Source of the DNA: CANLBN01 sp050633825
GTDB taxonomy: Bacteria > Pseudomonadota > Gammaproteobacteria > Pseudomonadales > Cellvibrionaceae
Assembly (NCBI GenBank): GCA_050633825.1
Contig: JBOEHG010000011.1
Coordinates: 97,487 to 161,486 of the forward strand
Direction of reading: 5' to 3'
Length of the DNA: 64,000 bases
A program made the position numbers and the translations under genes. A model generated the notes under the pieces. It was not told the DNA's origin. It did not search any database and was given only the letters and a program-made list of their open reading frames with translations. Of this stretch, positions 25,543 through 34,645 are shown piece by piece. How positions within the stretch are numbered: the first letter of the stretch is position 1; each line of letters begins with the position of its first letter.

Positions 25543-26357
25543 TTGTTATTCTCTATTGGTATATGTTTATGGGTTTCATTTTTAGCATCGCGTGACCAGA
25601 GATAAAAAGCATCGTAAAGCGTTAAACCTGCTTCCAATTGATCAAGGTCATTGGAATGAAGCCGTGAGAGACCTAAAGAAGCTGCCAGTAAACCTGCCGA
25701 TTGTGGTGATAAGTCCAGCCTGTCAGTATCGGCTCCACGCACTACTTTAGCTAATCGCAGCAATGCATCCGTTTCAAGGTCAAGCTCCGACAGCATCGTA
25801 TCAAAAGTACATTGCTCGCCGCGATGCCCCCAAAATGTGTTTTCCACATCGAATGGAACCCCGCTAAACTTTTCAGAAACATTAATGACTTCAGAAGCCG
25901 AGGTAAATAAAAACCGAGCTTCAGGATCCACAAATCGTCTAATCAACCAAGCACAAGCAATTTTATCAACTTTAGGCCGCTGTTTTGTAACCCATAATGT
26001 TGTCTGCCCCTTTTCCAGTGGGGGTAACTTACTCACAGGTATTAAAGGAAAACCCTTGTCGCGCCAAGCAAAATTACCGCCTTCAAGACTTTCCGCATAA
26101 ATACCGTGAGTCCGTAGAAGTGCTGCGACACCTTGGCTTAACTTCAAGCCTTTTTGGCAGATGATCACAACATGTTTAGATTTCAGTTGTGTGACAAGTG
26201 TTTCACAAGATGAGTAGGAACAGCGAACAGCACTGGGGATCAGACGAGGATCCATATTGAAATCATCGTCGATACAGACATCAATAATATGAGGTGCCTT
26301 GGGAGTACCAATAAGGCGAAATAATTGAGACACAGTGATTTGAGTGGGAGACGGCAT
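25539..26357 (-). CDS. Rhodanese-ChrB domain fusion, chromate resistance protein
   Basis: The 272-aa protein joins an N-terminal rhodanese-like domain (about 1-110) to a ChrB C-terminal domain (about 115-265). The rhodanese domain carries its loop Cys in ICQKGLKLSQG. The ChrB domain has TKQRPKVDKIACAWLIRRFVDPEA (two conserved Cys/Arg-rich elements) and FGAD-like VVRGADTDRLDLS. Classical ChrB has a winged-helix N-terminus instead, so this version probably does not bind DNA. I start it at 26357, where AGAGGAT precedes ATG; the open frame reaches 26438. It sits directly upstream of chrA and overlaps it. Confidence 0.85.
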   Translation of the reverse strand: MPSPTQITVSQLFRLIGTPKAPHIIDVCIDDDFNMDPRLIPSAVRCSYSSCETLVTQLKSKHVVIICQKGLKLSQGVAALLRTHGIYAESLEGGNFAWRDKGFPLIPVSKLPPLEKGQTTLWVTKQRPKVDKIACAWLIRRFVDPEARFLFTSASEVINVSEKFSGVPFDVENTFWGHRGEQCTFDTMLSELDLETDALLRLAKVVRGADTDRLDLSPQSAGLLAASLGLSRLHSNDLDQLEAGLTLYDAFYLWSRDAKNETHKHIPIENNK

Positions 26358-26465
26358 AGTACATCCTCTAACAGTAGAAAGTTTACGGATGCGAATCTTG
26401 GGCTGCCGCCTCACGGGGTGCTCGCAACCCCTTGCCATTAATGATGGAGAAAATGAAGTAATATG

Positions 26466-27386
26466 TCAATCGGCCACTGATTTTTTATTAGTGATAAGGC
26501 TAAGCACTATTTTCAATAAGTAATCTCCTTTGATCGCAAATAACACACCTATGATAACTAATGTTAAACCTACCCCCTCTTTATAACCCCAAATATATCC
26601 TTCTAAAAAAGTAGAAATAGTCAATGCAACCACAGGAAATAAAACCGTTGTATAAGCAGCTTGATTCGCACCAATCCTAGCGACGAGCGCTAAGTAAATG
26701 GTAAAGCCTAAGATTGATCCGGGTATTGATAAATATAGTAAACTGCCCCAATAAAGCGGTCGTTCATCCCATCCCCAAGGAATATCGAGCAGCCAAATAA
26801 TAAACAATAAAATCAAGGTACCGTAGATCATGCCATAGGCATTACTGGTCCAAGGTTGGATATGCTGTGTACTATTGCGTAAAGAAACCATATTACCCAA
26901 AGAAAACAAATAGGTACCAACAATAGAATAAATGATACCGTATATAATATTGTGGCTCTCGTGAGCTGATAATAATTGCTCCCAAAATAATATAACCAAT
27001 CCACTTATACCTAGAACCCCTGCAATATAGATGAAAAGCGAAGGCTTTCTTTGCCAAATTAACCATTGATTCAATGCATTAAACAGAATGGCTGAAGCAA
27101 AAATAACAGCAATAAGACCACTGATAATATACTGACTTGCCGTATAAAAGCAGATGTAGTTTAGAGAAAATAGGCACAACCCTTGGAGTACAAAAAAAAG
27201 ATGGTCCCGTATTCGGGTATTCTGTAATTTACCCAAAAGTAATAATACCGGCAAAAAAAGTACCGCTGCGATCGCAAAACGATAGAAGATAGAGATTAAA
27301 GGCTCTACACTTCCCAGCTGCCAATGAATAGCTATCCATGTTGTTCCCCATATAAAGACCGTCGTAAGAAAAAATACACTGTTCAT
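26466..27386 (-). CDS. EamA/DMT family transporter
   Basis: The protein (306 aa from this start) has ten membrane helices in two EamA repeats, starting MNSVFFLTTVFIWGTTWIAI. SGLIAVIFASAILFNALNQWLIW and GSILGFTIYLALVARIGANQAAYTTVLFPVVAL mark the two halves. DMT proteins export or import small metabolites, often amino acids. An upstream start at 27419 would add 11 residues before the first helix and is less family-like. It is divergent from an AraC-family regulator across about 150 bp, and this pairing usually means the regulator controls the transporter. Confidence 0.88.
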   Translation of the reverse strand: MNSVFFLTTVFIWGTTWIAIHWQLGSVEPLISIFYRFAIAAVLFLPVLLLLGKLQNTRIRDHLFFVLQGLCLFSLNYICFYTASQYIISGLIAVIFASAILFNALNQWLIWQRKPSLFIYIAGVLGISGLVILFWEQLLSAHESHNIIYGIIYSIVGTYLFSLGNMVSLRNSTQHIQPWTSNAYGMIYGTLILLFIIWLLDIPWGWDERPLYWGSLLYLSIPGSILGFTIYLALVARIGANQAAYTTVLFPVVALTISTFLEGYIWGYKEGVGLTLVIIGVLFAIKGDYLLKIVLSLITNKKSVAD

Positions 27387-27539
27387 ATCAAGCTGCTCTA
27401 CAAGTTTCAGCCAGAGCATACCAAGGGGTTGATGATTGGTTTTGCATAAAAATGCTGTTTTTATATAATCTTGCGGTTTTATTCGCTAAATAAACTACTT
27501 AATATTGTCGAATAGCTTAATTAGTTATATTGTTTGACA

Positions 27540-28415
27540 ATGGACTCTGATTCTAAAAACACAATTCCTTACACATTGAATCATTCAAATGCATCAGTAA
27601 AATTCTACTGCCATTTGAATGAACACTTTGGCTCTGCTATTTGGACAAATGAGCACGACAAAGTGAAATATACCCAAGTGAAGCACCACACCCTCAGCCT
27701 CTATCTTGAGGGCGGCTATTCAACTCGTCGGCTCGATCAACGTTCTGCGGGCACAGGGGCGCCCAATAAGCTGTGTATTTTACCTGCTGGTCATCACTCT
27801 GATTGGGAAATCGGCGAACAACAACGTTTTGTGCACCTTTATTTTTCGGATAGCGCGCTTAAAAGAATTGCACTAGAAGATTTTGATATTGACCCTAGAA
27901 GAGTTGAATTACCTGACGCAACTTACTTTCAAGATACAAAGTTATTGAAAAATTACCATAGACTCATGTCACAAGACTGGGGGTCGCCTGAACAACAGCT
28001 AGCATTACAAGAAAAAATGTGGGAAATATTAGGGGATGTATTGATACGTTACGCGATAAAGCCTTCAGTGAAAACGCAATATCAAGGTGGGCTATCTAGA
28101 AATATAATCAACAGATTAAACGAATATATAGCGGCCAATATATCCAATAAAATTACTTTGGATCAGCTAGCAAATATAGCACAAATGAGCCCTTATCATT
28201 TCAGCCGAATGTTTAAAGTGAGTACCGGACAAACACCGCACCAACAATTAATGAATATGAGAATTAAAAAAGCATCCGCTTTATTACTTAATCGTTACTC
28301 TCAAATTGAGACCAGTATTGCATGCGGCTTTTCAAGTCAGAGCCATTTCTCACGAGCATTTCGTAATCATTATGGCGTCACCCCTAGGCAATTTTTACGT
28401 GCAAAGGGGTTATAA
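27540..28415 (+). CDS. AraC family transcriptional regulator
   Basis: The 291-aa protein has an N-terminal sensing region (about 1-175) and a C-terminal AraC double helix-turn-helix (about 190-288). ITLDQLANIAQMSPYHFSRMFKVSTGQTPHQQLM marks the first HTH and IACGFSSQSHFSRAFRNHYGVTPRQFL the second; both are textbook examples. I start it at the ATG at 27540 rather than the TTG 6 bp upstream. The inducer is unknown. It is divergent from the EamA transporter gene and is the obvious candidate to regulate it. Confidence 0.9.
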   Translation: MDSDSKNTIPYTLNHSNASVKFYCHLNEHFGSAIWTNEHDKVKYTQVKHHTLSLYLEGGYSTRRLDQRSAGTGAPNKLCILPAGHHSDWEIGEQQRFVHLYFSDSALKRIALEDFDIDPRRVELPDATYFQDTKLLKNYHRLMSQDWGSPEQQLALQEKMWEILGDVLIRYAIKPSVKTQYQGGLSRNIINRLNEYIAANISNKITLDQLANIAQMSPYHFSRMFKVSTGQTPHQQLMNMRIKKASALLLNRYSQIETSIACGFSSQSHFSRAFRNHYGVTPRQFLRAKGL

Positions 28416-28428
28416 AATAACACTATGA

Positions 28429-29004
28429 TTATTCACCAAAATAATAGCGAACGCCAATAGAAAGGCGGTCAAGCTCAGCAGATAAATCTTTTGCTATATT
28501 CACTGAAAAAGAATCATTGATGAAATAGTCTGCTGCGAGTGTAACGAAAGTATCATCATCTTCAACATCGACATAGTTCAACGTTCCGCGTACTTCCAAC
28601 TGCGGCATAACATAACCACGAACGCCACCAGTTAAACGGAAACCGGTATCAGATTCGCTACCGCCGGGGCCATCAACATCAGCATCAACAATCGCTAATT
28701 CACCAATAATATCAACTTTTTCATAAGGGGCTATAACGCCAGCACCTAACTGAATAACCGTTGAATCTACGCCGCGATCAAAACCAATATCTTCATAGTC
28801 CGCTACGAGATAGAACAATTCGTCCAATCGAAACGAGCCTGAAAACGCAAAGCCGTCACCATCAACATCGACATCATCTAACTCAGCATCTGCGACAAAG
28901 CGAAATTCTGCGTAATTATATTGAATACCATTATCAGCCACTACATTAGTGGTTACAGAAAAAAGAAAAATGCTTACAAAAGCAACAATAATTTTAGTGT
29001 TCAT
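28429..29004 (-). CDS. Putative outer-membrane beta-barrel protein
   Basis: The 191-aa protein starts with a signal peptide (about residues 1-24, ending VVA-DN). The rest alternates short amphipathic strands and acidic turns, ending in the aromatic pattern SIGVRYYFGE that is typical of beta-barrel C-termini. Asp is very abundant in the turns (DDVDVDGDG, DADVDGPGG), which may bind divalent cations. GAGGAG precedes the ATG at 29004. Fmd operons of methylotrophs include a porin (FmdC), but this small barrel shows no clear relation to it. It lies 178 bp beyond fmdB. Confidence 0.75.
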   Translation of the reverse strand: MNTKIIVAFVSIFLFSVTTNVVADNGIQYNYAEFRFVADAELDDVDVDGDGFAFSGSFRLDELFYLVADYEDIGFDRGVDSTVIQLGAGVIAPYEKVDIIGELAIVDADVDGPGGSESDTGFRLTGGVRGYVMPQLEVRGTLNYVDVEDDDTFVTLAADYFINDSFSVNIAKDLSAELDRLSIGVRYYFGE

Positions 29005-29182
29005 ACACTCCTCATATACCATGTTTATTAAAGACTAAAAATAATCTTTAAAAAGATTAACATAGAGATAATGTAAAACACTACGCAGCAATTTTCTTTT
29101 TGATGCATCCCTCACAAAATATAAAAGTGCTTATTTTGGTAAATCTTATAAAAGTCTAGCAATAGCGGCTAACAATTAAGCA

Positions 29183-29536
29183 TTAATGACTAATCATCCA
29201 TGGTCGCATAGAAGGAAACATCTTATCTCCTTGAGCGGTATACATTAATTTCGATTTTCCTGGCTTTTGCTTATTACACCCACAACCCGAGCTATGTTCA
29301 TCATCACTCTCCCGCCTATCTTTTGTTGAAAAAGTAGGTTCGTGCTGGCTACGCTCATTGGTTGCTGCTGCTTTTCTCGCCGAAGGTGACATATCAAGAA
29401 TTTCTGGTGCTATTCTAATAATTCTCGGTGAGATACCTCCACATGTTGTGCAATGGGACGGTTTATCCGATTCATCCATTGTTGCCAACCCATAAAAAAC
29501 GCCATGCTCTTCACATTTATATTCATATACAGGCAT
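29183..29536 (-). CDS. fmdB: FmdB-type zinc ribbon protein
   Basis: The 117-aa protein begins MPVYEYKCEEHG and has a CTTC pair at about residues 29-32, the FmdB/CxxC zinc-ribbon signature. A low-complexity Ser/Arg/Asp region follows, then a second Cys cluster GCGCNK near residue 84. FmdB in Methylophilus methylotrophus was proposed to regulate formamidase expression; the family as a whole remains poorly understood. It is 32 bp downstream of fmdA and probably the last gene of the urt-fmd operon. Confidence 0.85.
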   Translation of the reverse strand: MPVYEYKCEEHGVFYGLATMDESDKPSHCTTCGGISPRIIRIAPEILDMSPSARKAAATNERSQHEPTFSTKDRRESDDEHSSGCGCNKQKPGKSKLMYTAQGDKMFPSMRPWMISH

Positions 29537-29568
29537 ATTATTCTCCTATAATTTTTATTGAGATAGGT

Positions 29569-30798
29569 TTATAGATCAGGTGCTAAAGGGACATCGACAG
29601 AACCATCAAGCTCCTTCTTCGGACCATCACTATTTGGCTGAACATCGAATTCAAAGATATCTGTTGGTAGCCAAAGTGTTGCACAGGCATTAGGGATATC
29701 AACAACACCACTGATATGACCTTGAACAGGGGCCGTCCCTAAGATGGCGTAAGCTTGTGCGCGAGAATAGCCAAATTTTTCTAAATAATTAATAGCATTT
29801 AAGCAGGCTTGCCTATAAGCGATATGTACATCAAGATAATGTTGCTTACCACCTTCGTCCACAGAAATGCCTTCGAAAATTAAATAGTCATCATACTTCG
29901 GTGTAATTGGGCTGGGTTTAAAAATGGGGTTCTTTATCGCATATTTATCCATACCGCCCTTAACAAGATTAACGCGTAAGTGAATCCAACCAGCCATTTC
30001 AATCGCGCCACAAAAAGTAATTTCACCATCACCTTGACTAAAATGTAAGTCGCCAACGGATAAGCCACCGCCCTCGACATATACGGGAAAGTAAATCTTG
30101 GAACCGCGAGACAAATCTTTAATATCGCAATTACCTCCATGCTCACGAGGCGGAACCGTTCTCGCTGCCTCAGCTGCGGCTACATCTTTATTATCACCCA
30201 TCATCGTTCCCATATGCGCAGTATCCGCATAAGGTAAAGTCGCTAACGGCGGGGTTTTATCTGGATCGGTATCGTAAAGCTCCTGCTCTCGTGTATTCCA
30301 TTCGTCTAACAATTCTTTTGATGGTAAACACCCAATCAAGCCGGGATGAATGAGGCCAGCATATTCAACTCCCGGTACGTGACGAGATTTTGTAAACATG
30401 CCATTAATATCCCAAATTGATTTTTGTGCCTCTGGGAAGTGGTCTGTTAAAAAGCCGCCGCCATTTTGTTTTGAAAAGAAGCCATTAAAACCCCACAAAC
30501 TTTCATCGAAAGTACCAATATCTAAAATATCAACAACCAGCAAGTCGCCAGGCTCTGCGCCTTCAACACCAACTGGGCCAGAAAGAAAATGGACCTGACT
30601 TAAATCAACATCTCTCACATCAGCAGCGTCATCATTATCGGCTATTTGCCCACCCGTCCAGTCATAACATTCAATTTTAAAATCATCACCGGGTTTAACC
30701 ATCGCAGCCATCGGAATATCGGGGTGCCAACGATTATGTATTTTTTCATTATCATAAGGCGATTCATCCAAATTTATTTTAATAATTGTCTCAGTCAT
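29569..30798 (-). CDS. fmdA: Formamidase/acetamidase
   Basis: The 409-aa protein is an FmdA-type amidase that hydrolyses formamide (and some short-chain amides) to ammonia and the acid. Diagnostic stretches are HNRWHPDIP, IECYDWTGGQI, HPGLIGCLPS, ARTVPPREHGGNCDIKDLSRG and HFSQGDGEITFCGAIEM. The length equals that of the M. methylotrophus enzyme. AGGAG lies before the ATG. It follows urtE by 50 bp, so a short-chain amide transporter and its hydrolase are made together as an organic-nitrogen scavenging unit. Confidence 0.95.
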   Translation of the reverse strand: MTETIIKINLDESPYDNEKIHNRWHPDIPMAAMVKPGDDFKIECYDWTGGQIADNDDAADVRDVDLSQVHFLSGPVGVEGAEPGDLLVVDILDIGTFDESLWGFNGFFSKQNGGGFLTDHFPEAQKSIWDINGMFTKSRHVPGVEYAGLIHPGLIGCLPSKELLDEWNTREQELYDTDPDKTPPLATLPYADTAHMGTMMGDNKDVAAAEAARTVPPREHGGNCDIKDLSRGSKIYFPVYVEGGGLSVGDLHFSQGDGEITFCGAIEMAGWIHLRVNLVKGGMDKYAIKNPIFKPSPITPKYDDYLIFEGISVDEGGKQHYLDVHIAYRQACLNAINYLEKFGYSRAQAYAILGTAPVQGHISGVVDIPNACATLWLPTDIFEFDVQPNSDGPKKELDGSVDVPLAPDL

Positions 30799-30848
30799 TT
30801 TAAACTCCTGGTATTAATAGTCAGCTTATAAAAGGGTTACAATAAAAT

Positions 30849-31550
30849 TTATACTGATAGATATTGTTTTATTTTTTCTGTATTGACCTTATCTTTAGTA
30901 TCTTCGTGAATAAACTGTCCCTTATCGATCACAATAATCCGGTCGGCAACGGCCAGAGTAAAACTCAGCACCTGCTCTGATACAATAATAGTAATATCTC
31001 TTATTTTTTTAATTTCATTTAAAACATTGGCTATATCTTTAATGATTGAGGGTTGAATCCCTTCAGTTGGTTCATCGAGCAATAAGACTTTTGGGTTTGT
31101 TACTAAAGCTCGAGCAATCGCCAATTGCTGCTGTTGTCCACCCGATAAATTACCGCCCTTTCTGTGGCGCATTTCCTGTAAAACGGGGAATAAAGCATAA
31201 ATTTCATCTGGCACCTTTTTTAACTTAGAAACCCCCATACCTGTTTCAATATTTTCTTGGACAGTTAAATTAGGGAAAATCATTCGGCCTTGAGGAACAT
31301 AGGCAATTCCATTTTCAACACGCTGATAGCTTTCACTTTGGGTTATATCAACCCCATCAATACGTATTGTTCCTGCACTTGAAGGCAACACACCAATAAG
31401 TGATTTAAACAATGTCGTCTTACCCATCCCATTTCGCCCCATAATAGCGAGCGTTTCATTTTTAGGCACAGAAAAATCAAGCCCATGAATAACTTCACTC
31501 TGGCCATAACATACTTTCAAATTAGATATATCTAACATAGCATCACTCAC
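30849..31550 (-). CDS. urtE: Urea/amide ABC transporter ATP-binding protein UrtE
   Basis: The 233-aa ATPase has Walker A GRNGMGKTT, the signature LSGGQQQQLAIARAL and Walker B LLLDEPTEGIQPS, a sequence characteristic of UrtE/LivF-type subunits. It energises uptake together with UrtD. The first start is a GTG at 31550. An ATG at 31538 (MLDISNLKV) is more like other family starts and is equally possible. It is 44 bp after urtD. Confidence 0.93.
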   Translation of the reverse strand: MSDAMLDISNLKVCYGQSEVIHGLDFSVPKNETLAIMGRNGMGKTTLFKSLIGVLPSSAGTIRIDGVDITQSESYQRVENGIAYVPQGRMIFPNLTVQENIETGMGVSKLKKVPDEIYALFPVLQEMRHRKGGNLSGGQQQQLAIARALVTNPKVLLLDEPTEGIQPSIIKDIANVLNEIKKIRDITIIVSEQVLSFTLAVADRIIVIDKGQFIHEDTKDKVNTEKIKQYLSV

Positions 31551-31594
31551 TGACAGTTATTTCTCTTTACTAGAATCGTCATCAAAGCTCATAA

Positions 31595-32344
31595 TTAATG
31601 ACCCAAATAGACTTCCACTACTTTTGGATCTTTTTGTACTGTCTCCATATCACCAGCTGCAAGTATTTTTCCTTGATGTAAAACAGTGACTTTATGCGCA
31701 ATACGTTCAACAAAATCCATATCATGTTCAATAACTAACACTGATCTTCCTTCACTAATTTTATTAAGAAGTTCAGCTGTTTGTTCACGTTCTTTCACAC
31801 TCATTCCAGCTACAGGTTCATCTAACATTAATAATTGTGGATCTTGTATCAATAGCATTCCAATCTCTAACCATTGCTTTTGCCCATGACTCAATACACC
31901 TGATTCAGTATTTAACTCATCGAACAACATAATTTGCTTAGCAATTTCATAGATTTTATTCATTACTACTTCGTCACGTTTAAACGTTAACGAACCAAAT
32001 ACACCACGCCCTTTAGGGTACGACACCTCAAGGTTTTCTAAGACAGTTAAATTTTCATAAATAGATGGCGTTTGAAACTTACGGCCTACACCTTCACGAA
32101 CAATGGCATGCTCCGATAAACGGGTTAACTCTTTATTGAGAAACTTAATGCTCCCTGATGTTGCCTTTGTTTTTCCACAAATCAGATCTAAAACTGTTGT
32201 TTTTCCAGCACCATTAGGTCCAATCACAACATGCAATTCATTTTTATCAATATAAAGATTGAGATTATCAACTGCTTTAAAACCATCGAAAGAAACCGTT
32301 AAGTCTTCTATTGCCAAAGTATAATCAGTATTAGTTGAAAGCAT
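31595..32344 (-). CDS. urtD: Urea/amide ABC transporter ATP-binding protein UrtD
   Basis: The 249-aa ATPase has Walker A GPNGAGKTT, the UrtD-type run GVGRKFQTPSIYENLTVLEN, a signature of the form LSHGQKQWLEIGMLL and Walker B LLMLDEPVAGM. The LSHGQKQ form, in place of LSGGQ, separates UrtD from ordinary LivG. GGAG precedes its ATG, which overlaps the urtC stop by one base (TAATG), so translation is coupled. Confidence 0.94.
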   Translation of the reverse strand: MLSTNTDYTLAIEDLTVSFDGFKAVDNLNLYIDKNELHVVIGPNGAGKTTVLDLICGKTKATSGSIKFLNKELTRLSEHAIVREGVGRKFQTPSIYENLTVLENLEVSYPKGRGVFGSLTFKRDEVVMNKIYEIAKQIMLFDELNTESGVLSHGQKQWLEIGMLLIQDPQLLMLDEPVAGMSVKEREQTAELLNKISEGRSVLVIEHDMDFVERIAHKVTVLHQGKILAAGDMETVQKDPKVVEVYLGH

Positions 32345-33492
32345 TATGAATTCTCCACTACGTTTGCTTTAGCCGGAAAAGCTAGCTTGGCATACATATT
32401 TTTTAGTGGTTTTAATTTATTGGTAATGTGATGACCGTAATCTTCCCACAACCCAGCAAGACCGTTGGGGAAAAACATTACAACAGAAATAAATAACCCT
32501 CCCATAAGGAACAACCATAATTCAGGGAATGACTCAGAGAAAGCTGTCTTACCAAAATTAATCAGTAATGTTCCATAAACGGCACCAATTAATGACATTC
32601 GTCCACCAACAGCGGCAAAAATGACCATCTCGATGGACGGGACAATGCCGACAAAAGAAGGCGACATAAAGCCTACTTGCAAAGTAAACATCGCCCCTCC
32701 GATAGCTGAAATGACAGCCGCAAAACAAAAAATAAAAATTTTAAAATTAGCAACATCGTAGCCAGAAAAACGAACTCGGTCTTCTTTGTCACGCATCGCA
32801 AGTAATAAACGGCCAAATTTGCTGGTTAAAATATAACGGGAGATAACAATAACCCCTAGTAACAAAAAGCAATTGATGTAGTAGAATATATTTTTTGCAC
32901 TATCAGAAGTAATGTCCCAACCATTAAGCGTACGCAAATCAGTAATGCCATTAATCCCACCGGTATAGCCCTGTTGCCCTACAATTAAAACTGTCAGAAT
33001 AACTGCAATAACTTGAGTAATAATGGCAAAATAAACACCACCGACTCGACGCTTGAACATCGCCGAACCAATAATGTAAGCAAAAAGAGCCGGCACAACT
33101 AAAATAGCGATCAATGTAAAAGTAAAACTACTAAACGGCTCCCAAAACCACGGCAATTCAGTGAGCTGATTCCAATCCATAAAATCCGGAATACCAGGCG
33201 TTGATTGAATGGTAGTATTTTCAGGGGAGGATGCTTCTAACTTTAGAAACATCGCCATTGCATACCCACCCAAACCAAAGAAAATACCCTGACCGAGGCT
33301 AAGCGTACCGCCATATCCCCAAAGTAATACAAGACTCACCGCTGCAAAAGCATAGGTTAGGTATTTACCAAGTAAATTTAAGCGAAAGGCATCGAGAAAC
33401 AGTGGAAATACGACCAATATTAATACTGCTAGGATAATAAATCCGGTTAGGCCATTTTTCCCACCCATTAACTTTTCGTATGCAAAACTCAT
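32344..33492 (-). CDS. urtC: Urea/amide ABC transporter permease UrtC
   Basis: The 382-aa inner-membrane permease of the LivM type carries LWGYGGTLSLGQGIFFGLGGYAMAM (the family hallmark), FAYIIGSAMFKRRVGGVYFAIITQ and GFMSPSFVGIVPSIEMVIFAAVGGR. I start it at 33492, where GGAG precedes ATG; the open frame extends four codons further. It forms the channel with UrtB. Confidence 0.94.
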   Translation of the reverse strand: MSFAYEKLMGGKNGLTGFIILAVLILVVFPLFLDAFRLNLLGKYLTYAFAAVSLVLLWGYGGTLSLGQGIFFGLGGYAMAMFLKLEASSPENTTIQSTPGIPDFMDWNQLTELPWFWEPFSSFTFTLIAILVVPALFAYIIGSAMFKRRVGGVYFAIITQVIAVILTVLIVGQQGYTGGINGITDLRTLNGWDITSDSAKNIFYYINCFLLLGVIVISRYILTSKFGRLLLAMRDKEDRVRFSGYDVANFKIFIFCFAAVISAIGGAMFTLQVGFMSPSFVGIVPSIEMVIFAAVGGRMSLIGAVYGTLLINFGKTAFSESFPELWLFLMGGLFISVVMFFPNGLAGLWEDYGHHITNKLKPLKNMYAKLAFPAKANVVENS

Positions 33493-33549
33493 AACTATCT
33501 CCAAAAAATTTTAACTGACTCTAGTAGGCAGACTCCAAATAAAATTCGA

Positions 33550-34473
33550 TTAACGGCGAACTTTACTGGCAAATAGACCTTCTGGTTTGAACATAAGAAT
33601 GATGACTAGCGTAAGTAGGGTAAATACTTTTGCCATTGAGCCACTAATAAAAAATTCTAAAAGAGATTGTGCCTGTGCAATGGAAAATGCCGATGCAATT
33701 GTGCCTAACAAACTAGCAGCACCACCGAAAACAACAACCATAAAAGTATCAACAATATACAAAGTCCCTGTCGTTGGACCTGTAGAGGCAATTGTCGTAA
33801 ACGCAGCCCCAGCAATACCTGCAATACCGCAGCCTAAGGCAAAGGTGTAGCGATCCACTTTTTTTGTATTAATACCTACAGCACCACTCATCAGTCTATT
33901 TTGTGTCGTTGCACGCACATGTAATCCCCAACTCGACTTAAATAGAAGATAAAAAACACCTAAAGTAACGAGTGTTGTTAGAGCTAAAACAAACATACCG
34001 TTTAGAGGAATATCGATCATATCCGTTGGTTGGTACGACCCCAACAACCAATCTGGAAGTGCTGGACTGACTTCGCGTGCACCGAATAAAGAACGAAAAG
34101 CCTGCTGCATAATAAGACTCAAACCCCATGTAGCCAGCAAGGTGTCGAGAGGCCTTTTATAGAGATGACGAATCAAGGCAAATTCAGCAAAATACCCCAG
34201 TATGGCTGCGGCAAAAAAAGCAAAAACAATTGCGAAAAGGAAGTAGTACGGCATAAAGCCAGGAAAATAAGTTTCCGTCAGAGAAGATAAAAAGTAAGTG
34301 GTGTATGCACCGACGGCCATAAATTCACCGTGCGCCATATTAATTACACCCATCTGCCCAAAAATAATGGCTAAACCTAATGCCATTAATAGTAGTACGC
34401 TAAATAAGCTAATACCTGCAAAACCTTGCATGGCAAATATTGCACCTAACTCATTGTAGGTATAACCGCCCAT
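33550..34473 (-). CDS. urtB: Urea/amide ABC transporter permease UrtB
   Basis: The 307-aa inner-membrane permease of the LivH type has IIFGQMGVINMAHGEFMAVGAYTTY near the N-terminus. RATTQNRLMSGAVGINTKKVDRYTFALGCGIAGIAGAAF is the expected cytoplasmic EAA-like loop. The gene's ATG is preceded by GGAG. It is the second gene of the operon, separated from urtA by 172 bp that contain a hairpin. Confidence 0.94.
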   Translation of the reverse strand: MGGYTYNELGAIFAMQGFAGISLFSVLLLMALGLAIIFGQMGVINMAHGEFMAVGAYTTYFLSSLTETYFPGFMPYYFLFAIVFAFFAAAILGYFAEFALIRHLYKRPLDTLLATWGLSLIMQQAFRSLFGAREVSPALPDWLLGSYQPTDMIDIPLNGMFVLALTTLVTLGVFYLLFKSSWGLHVRATTQNRLMSGAVGINTKKVDRYTFALGCGIAGIAGAAFTTIASTGPTTGTLYIVDTFMVVVFGGAASLLGTIASAFSIAQAQSLLEFFISGSMAKVFTLLTLVIILMFKPEGLFASKVRR

Positions 34474-34599
34474 AATGCATCTCCATAAATAAGTAAACTA
34501 TATTTATTTAAGGTCGTTATTTAAAATCGTCGTTTAAAATAACGCTAAAGTTGACCGGCAATTTAAAAATTATTTACTATTGCACTATCGTTTTGATGA

Positions 34600-34617
34600 A
34601 TGAACATCCTTGTTCAT
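34600..34617 (-). terminator. Hairpin between urtA and urtB
   Basis: ATGAACA (34600-34606) and TGTTCAT (34611-34617) form a 7-bp stem with a 4-nt loop, about 29 nt after the urtA stop on the minus strand, without a T run. Hairpins here commonly stabilise or partly terminate the abundant binding-protein transcript, making UrtA in excess of the membrane subunits. An imperfect second repeat lies near 34515-34545. Confidence 0.45.
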
Positions 34618-34645
34618 CTATTTAATTAGTATTACCCAATACTGT

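Noticed and set aside
26358..26438. Upstream extension of the chrB-like gene
   Set aside because: The extra 27 residues are Arg-rich and non-family-like; AGAGGAT sits before the internal ATG at 26357.
28429..29004. FmdC porin of the urt-fmd operon
   Set aside because: The protein is a small barrel of about 190 residues, separated by 178 bp with its own ribosome-binding site, and shows no clear porin features.
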